DNA of 64,000 nucleotides from Brachionus koreanus. Lineage: Eukaryota > Rotifera > Eurotatoria > Ploima > Brachionidae. Each line of letters begins with the position of its first letter. The stretch's first letter is position 1. The notes under the pieces were generated by a model, which saw nothing but the letters and a program-made list of their open reading frames with translations, ran no database searches and had not been told where the DNA came from. Where the stretch lies: contig PJRA01000412.1 in assembly GCA_016987375.1 (NCBI GenBank), positions 974,408-1,038,407 of the forward strand, in the 5' to 3' direction. Below are positions 52,801 to 61,324 of the stretch, piece after piece. The position numbers were made by a program, and so were the translations under genes.

Positions 52801-55800
52801 TTTTTTCTTCTAACTAACTCATTAAAAGCTAGCAAATATGAAAAAAATTTTTAGTCAATCATTTCATAAACTTTATTTTTTATCATTCTAATTTTTAATA
52901 GCAACCTAAACTGAAAAAAAATTAAATTAAGATTTTTAGTACTAAAAAAATCCATTTAATTCTATTCAGGTTCTGTTCTCTGTTTCTGTTGTTGATTTTT
53001 AACATTGAAGAATAAAATATAAGTTTTTGTCTAATAATTAATAAATAATAATTTTAAATAATAAAAATAATAATAGTCAATATTCTACTGTCAAACTTAA
53101 ATTTAATTAAATTGACCAAGCAGGAAGACCAACGTAATCTCGCTTTAGGAGACTTTTTATTTATTTCAGCCGACATTATCTAGTCTGTTTTTGAAATTTG
53201 CTGCGACAACTGACATTGGCAATACAGTTAAATTACAGCATAAGCTGCTCATTGTAATACCAGTTAAAATAATTATATTTGTTGTAAATTCTATAAAATT
53301 GAATCAGATATCCACTTTGTCGCCGTTCTTTTACAGTTTCGTTCTTTGCTAGATTTGCTAGTCTTGAGTCATAATTCAAACTTTTCATTTGTGGAACTAG
53401 AATCGTCGCTCGTCTTTGTATTTATTTTAATTTAAATACATTCAGTTTTAAATAAGGATTCCAAGCAGACACACAATATTCTAAATGCGGTCTAACTTAT
53501 GTTTTTTATGATAGTAAAATTAATTGAGCATCCTTGTTGGCTTATAATAATAGCTAACCCTATTCTATCCTAGCGGATAATGTGGAGGCGCTCATCTCCT
53601 TTTCACGTAACTTTTTAAGCCGATCTGACACAGAGGCTACTGCATCAAATTGATCGTCCACAATGTAATTATTACTCAGTCGAAACCGGTCCCGCATTTT
53701 TTCATTGACGAAAGGGGTTTAAAACATGCGCCCCGTTATACAGAGATATTTTGAAGATTTTTCCACCTCCAATGGGTTTTTAAATATGGGGCGCATTTTT
53801 AAACCCCTTTCATCAAAAAAATGGGGGACTGGTTTCGACTGGGTAACATTTTCAGTGTAGATGATCAACTCGATGCAGTAGCCTCTGTGTCAGATCGAAG
53901 CTGTTGCTCAAAAAGGTACTTGAAAAGGAGATGAGCTCCTCCCCATTATCCACTAGGATAGAATAGGGTGAGAAAAAAAAACAAAAAAAAAAAAAAACGG
54001 GGTTTTAACCCTCGATCCTCTGCTTGCATGACTAACACACAAACCACTCGGTTATACGCCGTCGTTGGCTTATAATACAACTATCAATTTGATCGTTCCA
54101 TTTGAGTTTATGGTTCATAATTACACCAAGATCACGATCAATAGTAGTCTTTGCTAATTTAACTCTGATATCATTGACTACTACTGTGAATATAGATAGC
54201 ATAAACTTAAATTAAAATTTTAAAATTTTCATTAACTATCTAATTTTTTTTATAGTTTTATTTCAAAAATATTAAGGAAAGATAGGAAAGCCAGAGCTTC
54301 CTCTACATTCCGAAAGTAAAAAAGCTCAAAAATTAAATATTCTTATTAAAATTTAACGTATTAAAAAGTTTTTTTACATTGTGGAAATAAAATTCAAAAG
54401 GGTGTGTAGGGATATTAAATTTGAGAAAAATAAAATTTATGAAAAAATAATTATTTATATTTATTTTAGTGAAAGTGTAACGTGCCCAACAGATTTTGTT
54501 CCTCATGCTTTAATTCAAATTTCAAGTGATCAATGCGCTAATGATTATTGTGGAGAATATGGAACATGCTACATCATAAACAGTCAACTAAATTTGGTTA
54601 GTGCGTGTAAATGCAGTGGAGGATATGAAGGCTACGGGTGTACTGACGGACGAAATGCTATACCTGCTCGTATTTATTTAGCAAGTGTTCTATTCCTTAC
54701 AACAAGCAATCTTGTGTTTTTACTTCCGATTTGCTTGGCCATATACAGAAAATGGTACATAGAATCTCTTATTTATTTCTACAATATGTTTTTCTCAACA
54801 GTAAGCCGAAATTTAGCTAAAGTCCAACTTTTTTTTAATTAAATTTTTTTTCTTACAGTTCTATCACGCGTGCGATCAAGAATTCTATTCATTTTGTATT
54901 TTCAACTATGATGGCCTTCAACTTGCCGACTTCATTAGCTCATATTCATCATTTATTATTACTGTATTGGCCATGTCTTCATTCGAAAGACAATGGAAAG
55001 TATTTACTTTTTTCGTCGGTCTTTTGGCCTGCATTAGTATAGGCCTCTATGACAGATTTAGCTATTCAACATTTGTGGTATTTTTATGCATAGCAATCTC
55101 ATTCACAATCTTTACATGGGTAACCTAAAAATTTTCAACTCTCACATTTGATCATTATCTATTTTTTTAGATCAAAATTTGTATATCAAAAAGAAAACTC
55201 TATCCAGAACGAAGACAGCTGATTAGATATTATTTGCCAGGATTTATTTTAGCTTTGACAGGACTTTTGATTTATAGCTTCCTTCAGACAAAATCAAATT
55301 ATTGGATTCTTCACAGCATATGGCATATGTGCATGGCTTCATCTATTGTCTTCTTTTTACCAAAAGAGGAGACTCAACATTTTGGCACTGATTTGTCCGG
55401 TGAGAATTTAAAAGGTATTTTTGTCATATTTTTATTTTTAAATCCAAATAAATTAATGCAAAAAAATTTAAAAAAAATAAAAGTCGCTTTGATCCTAGAT
55501 CGTAAGAAAATTTTATTTTCACATAAATTTTTTTTAACTTTTGCTTGAATGTAGTCTAAAATTGTTTATTAAGATTTATTTTTATCTGTTCATTCTGGTA
55601 TTAACTCAAAAGAAAAACAGGTTATTAATTTTGAATTTAGAAATTAATTAATACCTTGTTTTTTTTTTTAATTTTTTTGGCAATCTCTAAATGGGCGAAT
55701 GCTTTTTTGCTTTGAAATTCAATTTTTTCAATTAATTTTCATTTTAATTAAATTTTTTTTAGATGTTACAACAACAACAGCGACATCGTCTTCATTGAGT

Positions 55801-55887
55801 GATTCTTCTGAAACAAGCAATTCACCTCCAACATCCAAGAGTCTTATGCATGCAAATGTAACTGAAATATCTCTCCTGGAAGCATGA
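49817..55887 (+). CDS. TMEM8: TMEM8/PGAP6-like membrane protein
   Basis: Eight exons: 49817-49883, 49992-50160, 51480-51827, 51882-52763, 54470-54800, 54859-55119, 55171-55399 and 55763-55887; phases agree throughout, giving 803 residues (human TMEM8A is about 770). It opens with a signal peptide (MCHYRFFVFFTVLALKSVEC), followed by a long Asn-glycosylation-rich ectodomain (residues about 25-490) with the family's AGNWFSAAF block. Next is an EGF-like module with six cysteines (CGEYGTC ... CKCSGGYEGYGC), then a multi-pass CREST-type domain. The expected putative hydrolase residues are present: FYHACD in exon 6 and HSIWH in exon 7. PGAP6 is a GPI-specific phospholipase A2 at the plasma membrane; TMEM8B is a related adhesion protein, and I cannot tell which paralogue this is. 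Exon 7 has a second in-phase donor at about 55434, so an alternative C-tail is possible. Intron 4 holds nested retroelements. Confidence 0.93.
50727..50917 (-). repeat. Dispersed repeat, copy A (in TMEM8 intron 2)
   Basis: The reverse complement shares blocks with 59249-59480: TTTCAAGGTTAATCA-CAGGCTAGTG, then AGCACTT, CTATTGAA, GAATGCT-TAAACTTGA and TCTCTTGATC-CAAA, in the same order. The family is unnamed and non-coding. The copies are diverged, so it is an old repeat. Confidence 0.6.
53536..53549. repeat. Target-site duplication, left copy
   Basis: GTTGGCTTATAATA is repeated exactly at 54064-54077 and frames the 514-bp insertion. Fourteen bases is typical of LINE-driven target-primed insertion. 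Confidence 0.85.
53557..53969. repeat. 413-bp inverted repeat (fold-back) inside the retroelement
   Basis: Left arm 53557-53734 and right arm 53788-53969 are near reverse complements over their whole length, for example CAGAGGCTACTGCAT against ATGCAGTAGCCTCTG and ATGCGCCCC against GGGGCGCAT. A few mismatches show independent drift. Confidence 0.9.
53997..54063 (-). ncRNA. tRNA-like SINE head (pol III promoter remnant)
   Basis: It resembles the 5' half and T-arm of a Ser/Leu-type tRNA: a TAAC...GTTA D-arm with CGAGTGGTT, and a GGGTTAAAACCCC T-arm region. The anticodon arm does not pair properly and the T-rich run follows at once, so it is a tRNA-derived SINE head rather than a working tRNA gene. 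Confidence 0.6.
54064..54077. repeat. Target-site duplication, right copy
   Basis: Exact match to the left copy at 53536-53549. The bases outside both copies differ, so the duplication is bounded at 14 bp. Confidence 0.85.
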
Positions 55888-55895
55888 TCAAATGC

Positions 55896-55901
55896 AATAA
55901 A
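55896..55901 (+). promoter_or_regulatory. Poly(A) signal AATAAA for the TMEM8-like gene
   Basis: It starts nine bases after the stop codon, in sense orientation. A second AATAAA lies near 56095 and would give a longer 3' UTR. Confidence 0.5.
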
Positions 55902-56732
55902 TAAAAATGCTACATGAATTATCAGAAAATTAAATGTTTAAAAAAAATTTATTTTTATAATTTTTGAAAAAAATCGCCTTTTTGATTTAGCTAAAAGAAA
56001 TTATGTTGTATATTTTATGAATAGAAAAGTATTTCAAATTGTATAAAAAATTTAATTATTTACGTTGGCTTTCTTTATGATTATTTTTATCACAATAAAA
56101 TGCTAATAAAAATTATATTTTTGCAGCTAAATATTTACGGTATGGTATTTTTTTAATTCAAATGAAAAATGTAAAAAATTTCATTTGTTAAATCTGATCT
56201 TAATATACACTCTGTATAATTTTTTTTAAAAGCATCATTCATGATGGAAAACTTTTGAAAAAAAGGAGTTCTATATTTTCTAATTTTCGAGGAATCTTTG
56301 TTTAAAAAAACTGCTATTTTGATGTTTTTTTTTTAACTAAAAAATGAAATGATAAATCAAATTCGGCATCTTTTTTTTAAATAATCTATTATTGTGTCTA
56401 CAAAACAAAATTTTCTATAAGGTTTTTTTATTGATCCTAATGACTCCAATAACTAAAAGATCGAAGACTGGCCAAAAAATTTTATAAAAAAAAAGGGTCA
56501 AAAAATGATGATTTCTTTGAGAGACCTATGACAAAATGTTTTTAATTTGATGAGATTTTTTCCAATCTTGAAGAAAGTCTAACCAATAGTTCAAGTAACC
56601 AACTCAATCAAATTTCAAGTGAATATTTTCAAGTGAATAATAAATGTGGCAAATTATATTTAAAAAAAGAAAAAATGTTAAAATTTCAGAAATAAAACAC
56701 AACTAAAATGAAATTAGCGTAAAAAAAGTCCA

Positions 56733-56870
56733 ATGGGTCCCTGTATCATTGCCGTAATCAAAAGAGCAATTGTCGATGAAATCAATGAAAATCATCAAGA
56801 CGGCATTCTCATTAGTTTTTGTAAAGATGGTGGCATATTTGTATTACAGGACCTTGAAACAAAATTTTAA
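56733..56870 (+). pseudogene. Short coding-like fragment of unknown origin
   Basis: A 46-codon frame starting MGPCIIAVIKRAIVDE and ending in a stop has balanced amino-acid use and a higher GC than its flanks. I recognise no family. Together with the open blocks at 56956-57105 and 57624-57773 it may be the remains of one decayed gene or transposon. Confidence 0.3.
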
Positions 56871-56955
56871 ACATGATATGTGTTAATAAATTTACTTCTT
56901 AATGCATATTACTGTATTCTCCTCTCACAATATGAATCTTTCGAACTTATCATAA

Positions 56956-57105
56956 GCATTAAAAAGTCTGAAGTTATGTATTAGCCAAAAGCGAAAAAAA
57001 ATTGAAAAAACTTTCGACACTGTTGTTCGAATGTCAAGCATTGAAATGTCATTAAAAGCATCTGAAGATGTCCGACCAATTTCACTTAAGACATCTAGGG
57101 TTTAA
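56956..57105 (+). pseudogene. Short coding-like fragment of unknown origin
   Basis: A 50-codon frame without ATG at its start reads ...KKIEKTFDTVVRMSSIEMSL and ends VRPISLKTSRV plus stop. It is soluble, charged and protein-like. It is followed at once by the fold-back repeat at 57150. Confidence 0.3.
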
Positions 57106-57149
57106 TTTTAAAATTTTTTTAACCACGAGAGAAACCGCCTAGACGGACG

Positions 57150-57541
57150 TCGTTTGCCTTCTCTAAGCTCCGAGTAGCGTTGGGTGGCGGCCAAAATATA
57201 AGACCCCGAGTTTGGCCGACAAAATTTTATGACTAAAATTTATCAATTGAATGTTTCTTGAAATCAACTAATTAGCTGGCAATGTCTGGAATTATTAAAT
57301 AATTTTTTTTTTGGCCAACCTCACATAAAGGAAATGAAAATTTTTTCAAAAATATTTGAATTATCTAAAATTTTGGCTTAATTTTAGAAATTAGTCTAAA
57401 ATTTGTTAATTATAAAAATCATTTGGCTGGTCAACTTAGCGGATCATAAAATTGGCCGCTTTTTTTTGGCCGCGCTCGGACCGGCAAGGCTTGGTCGTCA
57501 CCCAACACCACTCGGAACGGATCTTAGAGAAGGCAATCGAC
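57150..57541. repeat. Fold-back repeat with GC-rich arms
   Basis: The left arm (57150-57232) and right arm (57444-57541) are diverged reverse complements sharing GCCTTCTCTAAG, GTTGGGTG, GGCCAA and an AATTTTATGA end. The 211-bp middle is AT-rich. It resembles a MITE. The arms are among the most GC-rich sequence in the window. Confidence 0.75.
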
Positions 57542-57623
57542 TTTTAGTAATACTATTTTCGAGATACAAAGATACAGTCAAAATAGCAATGAAGAAGTGC
57601 TTCATTGAAGAAATTAGATCTAA

Positions 57624-57773
57624 ATAATAGAATATCAACTAGCTCTACAACAACATCATACAAACTCTCGATCAACATCAGGTAGATTGGCATCCAAGCC
57701 ATTCAAATGTGCAAATTGTAGCGTTTCGCTCGGGATTAAAACATCGTTTAAAGCATTTGAACGTGAAAATTAA
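57624..57773 (+). pseudogene. Short coding-like fragment with a CxxC pair
   Basis: A 50-codon frame reads ...RLASKPFKCANCSVSLGIKT and ends FEREN plus stop. The CANC pair could belong to a zinc-binding fold, but one pair is not diagnostic. It has no identified start or splice site. Confidence 0.25.
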
Positions 57774-58582
57774 AAGATCGAAGATGCATTCATTGTATTA
57801 CAGTCACCATAGGAAACGAGCCGCAACAAATCACTGATATTTATTTTATTAGAAAAAAATTTTTTGAAAAAAAAAATTTAAATAGAGAAGGGTTAGGCGA
57901 AGTCGCTAAAAACCACTCTTAGATTTCTAGACTCGGTCTTTTTTTTACATTTTCAAAAAAAAAATACTTTAAAAAATCCCTCTATATTTGTTTCTTAATG
58001 TGGCAATAAAAAGCCCATGATTTGGCATCTCAAAAAATGTTAAAAATTAAATTTATGCATTTTGTGTAACTAGGCTTTCTGGATCATAAATTTTAATTTT
58101 AATAAGCCTATCTCTGAAAGATTGATTATTTATGTTTTGGGATTTAGTACCACAAATATTTACGAATTTGAAATAAATAGGAAGGATAGATTTTATCTAA
58201 GTCTTAATTTTGCATAAACGAGCAACAAATCAATGATATTGGCCGCTCGTTTCCGATTTGAATAGCATGAATATGCTTCGTTGTTGAAAATTTATTTGTT
58301 AATTTTTACATTTATTTGTTTTTTTTCCGATCTAATGCTCGTTCAAATAAGAAAAATATTAAAAAAAGCTAAAATAGTAATAGATCATAATTTGATATTG
58401 GAAAATGTTTTAAAAGAGACACACATTTACAAGCATTACAGGACAGATATATTTATATATGAAATGGCTCAGTAAAAAAAAAGAAATAATAAGGTAGCAA
58501 TTACACAGTGGGGTTGAGGACTCGATATATCTTGATTCGAAGTCGGCTTTATATTATTAATTATATTTAAATTCAATAAGTC
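57774..58582. other. AT-rich spacer, nothing recognised
   Basis: No coding block was found; the 64-codon plus frame at 58281 is Ile/Lys-rich and unconvincing. Confidence 0.45.
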
Positions 58583-59036
58583 TTTTGATACTGTCAGTAA
58601 TTTAAGTTTGTTTATGTGCGGCAATGTGAAATCTTAGTACAAAAATTACAGTACAAAAAGGAAAAACTTTATAATCTAGTTGTGCAAAAATGGTTCTCTA
58701 AACAGCACAATGATGTACAAGTTTGTACAAACGAATTCTAAATTCTGCAAATACTCTTCATTTATCTNNNNNNNNNNNNNNNNNNNNNNNNNNNNNNNNN
58801 NNNNNNNNNNNNNNNNNNNNNNNNNNNNNNNNNNNNNNNNNNNNNNNNNNNNNNNNNNNNNNNNNNNNNNNNNNNNNNNNCAAACTTGTACAACATTGTA
58901 CTCTTTAGAGAACCATTTTTGCACAACTAGAAAAATAATTATATAGTTTTTTCTTTTTGTACTGTAATTTTTGTACTAATATTTCACATTGTCTTATGTG
59001 CTGATGTTGAAAATGCTGTAGGGAGTATCAAAATTT
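58583..59036. repeat. Fold-back repeat spanning an assembly gap
   Basis: Left arm 58583-58725 and right arm 58881-59036 are reverse complements with modest divergence; shared blocks include TTTTGATACT, CAATGTGAAAT, AAAAATTACAGTACAAAAAG, TGTGCAAAAATGGTTCTC and GTACAAGTTTG. The run of unknown bases falls exactly in the loop. Confidence 0.88.
58768..58880. other. Assembly gap (113 N)
   Basis: Unknown bases. Open frames that run across them carry no information. Confidence 0.99.
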
Positions 59037-59248
59037 TGTTTTAGAATAAAAGATAGAGTTTTGAATACTCTGTATTCTTTTGATATTAGTTTATGAAAAT
59101 GAATTTTGCATGGAAAAGAATAGTCTTTAGTATAGTAGATATACTATCATTAGATACTTATAAACTAAACTATAAATAAGACCTTATTTAAGTTTTAATC
59201 TTGAGTTAAGTTTAGTCTTTAAGTTTAGTCAAAAATTCATATTTTTAA

Positions 59249-59480
59249 TTTCAAGGTTAATCAGCAGGCTAGTGTTCTGTCATTAAAGGCAGATTAGCAC
59301 TTCATTTATTTTTATAAATATAATTTTTTCTTTAAAATAAAAAAAAATAAAAATTATTTAAAAAAAATTAAAATTTTTTCAATTTATTTTTCAAAATATG
59401 TAAAAATCGAATTGATACTATTGAACATAGAAAGCTTGAATGCTGTAAACTTGAACATTGATCTCTTGATCACAAATATA
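59249..59480 (+). repeat. Dispersed repeat, copy B
   Basis: It shares ordered blocks with the reverse complement of 50727-50917 (see that entry), starting TTTCAAGGTTAATCAGCAGG and ending TCTCTTGATCACAAA. This copy is longer, with an AT-rich insertion in the middle. Confidence 0.6.
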
Positions 59481-59886
59481 ATATTCTAAGGTTTTTCACC
59501 ATTAGCCATTTTTGACATTGGTTAAATCAGCTTACCTCTATTCCTTAAATTGTATTTTAAATTTCTTGAGTCATTGTTCTTTTAATCCAAAATTAAGTGA
59601 ATTCAGATTTTAAGACAGCATTTTTAAGCACAAACGTTGTAGTTTTCACTTAGAGCAATTGCTGTGGAAAAAATCCAGTAACATGGAATAAAAGAAGAAG
59701 TTTTAGAATTGTCTTTAGAATGCTAAATTTAGTACAGCGTTTGAATTATATTCCTTGAGATTTATAAACTGAGTTTATCTGACTGATAAACGAATAAAAG
59801 ATTTGTATGTGGCTTTATCAGACAGGCTAACAGTGTCAGAAATCATCTTAATGAAAGAAATTGTTAGAATTAACATTGTTGTTAAA

Positions 59887-60612
59887 ATCTAATTTCCAGT
59901 TTCACATTTCAGTTTCGAAACTCAAACTTGGAACTAAAAATGGAACTTGAATTTTTTTCCAGTTTCAAACTGGAAATAGGAAATGTGTTTTTTTCCAATT
60001 TGAAAATAATAAATTAGAATCAAATGTAAAGTTAAAATGTAATAAATGAATAATTTAAATTTTTTTTTATTTTAAAATGTCTTTTAGCGATTAATAAAAT
60101 GAAAAAAATTAATAAAATACAATGATTTCTCAGTTATTTCTTATTTAAATTAAATAAAATCCGGGTTTTAGTTTATTATTCTCATTTGGTCTATTTTAAT
60201 TTTTTTACAAACATTTCCACTTAAACAATAAAATCGTTCAGTGTATGCCGAACTCGAAGGTATATTAAGTAAAATTAAAGACCAAATTAGACAAATTTCT
60301 CCATTTATTTTTCTTCTATTTATTTTTTTTCGTTCAAAAATTTTGCAGTCGAATTACATTTAAACATATTATTGTCAATAACAATGCAAAATATAAGAAA
60401 TTTGACTTTTTAATAAGTTAAAATTTTCATAAGAAAATTAGAGACAAATTTTTAAATTAACTTAAGCATTTGAATCGAAATTATTGTATTAAAACTGGAA
60501 AGAAGACATTTTTGATTACCAGTTTCCAGTTTGAAACTTGAAAAAAACCCAATTTCAATTCCAGTTCCAAGTTTGAATTTCGAAACTGTAATGGGGAACT
60601 GGAAACTAGATT
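59887..60612. repeat. 726-bp fold-back repeat
   Basis: Left arm 59887-59990 and right arm 60492-60612 are reverse complements at roughly three-quarters identity: ATCTA-TTTCCAGTT, CAGTTTCGAAA-TCAAACTTGGAACT and AGTTTCAAACTGGAAA are shared. The central 500 bp is AT-rich with no coding block. It is MITE-like; no target-site duplication was identified. Confidence 0.8.
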
Positions 60613-60701
60613 TTTTCAAGTTCGGATGTCTGACTATAGCTAACCATTTTCAAGTATTGAACATTCATTGAAGTGAAAAAGTTTTTTTTTACATATTTCA
60701 G

Positions 60702-60857
60702 GAAAGAATTATAAAAAATCGACTTGAAACACTAAACATCTCACGAGACAAAGGGAAATTGAACTTGAAGAAAATGATCAGCAGATTGATTGTGGCAAAT
60801 AAGACCAAATTTAGAAATCTAAAAGGGAATGATTTAGTTACCAACAAAAAAAAATAA
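60702..60857 (+). CDS. Orphan 3' exon of an unknown gene
   Basis: A good acceptor (a T run, then ACATATTTCAG) is followed by 51 codons in phase 0 and a stop. The reading begins ERIIKNRLETLNISRDKG and ends GNDLVTNKKK. It is Lys/Arg-rich with balanced hydrophobics (KKMISRLIVANKTKF), unlike random AT-rich frames. I do not recognise the family and could not find its upstream exon. It may be the C-terminus of a small basic protein or a domesticated transposon piece. Confidence 0.35.
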   Translation, partial: ERIIKNRLETLNISRDKGKLNLKKMISRLIVANKTKFRNLKGNDLVTNKKK

Positions 60858-61266
60858 ATTGTAAATAGCTTTATTTTATAAATTATAAATTATTATACAG
60901 CAAATTAATAATTTTAAATTTATATTTTATTTAAATAAAATTTTAATTTCTTTTGAATAAATAATTAAAAAAATATTTGACTGTAAAAATTAATGAATTT
61001 TTGCTTTGACTAGTAAAAGCAATTAAAATACGGAATCGATGTACAGAAACATAAATCAAAATTAATAAATGTAAAATATAATGATTCTAAATTAACCAAA
61101 TTGCTCTCATTTATCAAAAAATTTCACTTAAGCTCTTTATTCTCAGAAGACATTTACTGTAGAAATCGAATCGTTTGTCCGAATACCTAATGGTGTAGAT
61201 TATCAGTATTTGACTTTTAAAATTCATTTCTTATATTTTCTTGAAGAGGTAGACTATTTTGGCCAA

Positions 61267-61272
61267 TTTATT
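61267..61272 (-). promoter_or_regulatory. Poly(A) signal AATAAA for Shaw
   Basis: It lies about 53 nt downstream of the Shaw stop codon on the minus strand. Confidence 0.4.
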
Positions 61273-61324
61273 TTCATCACACGAATACTAGAATTTTTTT
61301 TTAAATTAGATTTTGGAATTAATT

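Larger units (their letters stand above)
53550..54063 (-). mobile_element. tRNA-headed short retroelement with a giant inverted-repeat body
   Basis: The insertion is bounded by a 14-bp direct repeat. Read on the minus strand it starts with a tRNA-like head (54063-53997: A-box-like TAACCGAGTGGTT, B-box-like GGGTTAAAACCCC), continues with a T-rich run containing one G, and then a 413-bp fold-back (53969-53557). The arms of the fold-back are 178-182 bp around a 53-bp spacer, with ends ACCCTATTCTATCC / GGATAGAATAGGGT. The pol III-type head and the duplication length fit a SINE; the long hairpin body looks like a MITE. Both halves lie inside one target-site duplication, so they moved as one unit or one inserted precisely into the other. 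It has no coding capacity. Confidence 0.75.
53205..54190 (-). pseudogene. LINE ORF2 C-terminal relic in TMEM8 intron 4, split by a younger insertion
   Basis: Minus-strand reading from 54190 gives AKTTIDRDLGVIMNHKLKWN, then (across the insertion) VRPHLEYCVSAWNPYLK, IQRRATILVPQM, NYDSRL and KERRQSGYLIQFYRI. This is the ordered C-terminal signature of a CR1/Rex/Jockey-like ORF2 protein. Isolated stops interrupt it, for example TAA where KLEKIQRRA-type proteins have Lys. A 514-bp element (53550-54063) interrupts it just after the ISQ codons. Confidence 0.88.

Noticed and set aside
53997..54063. A functional tRNA gene on the minus strand.
   Set aside because: The anticodon arm does not fold, the acceptor stem has no 3' partner and the T-rich run follows the T-arm directly; it is a SINE head.
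57403..57627. Plus-strand 74-codon frame (ending AMKKCFIEEIRSK).
   Set aside because: Its first half is the arm of the fold-back repeat; the rest is too short to judge.
58676..58946. Open frames spanning the assembly gap.
   Set aside because: They exist only because unknown bases contain no stops; the flanks are inverted-repeat arms.
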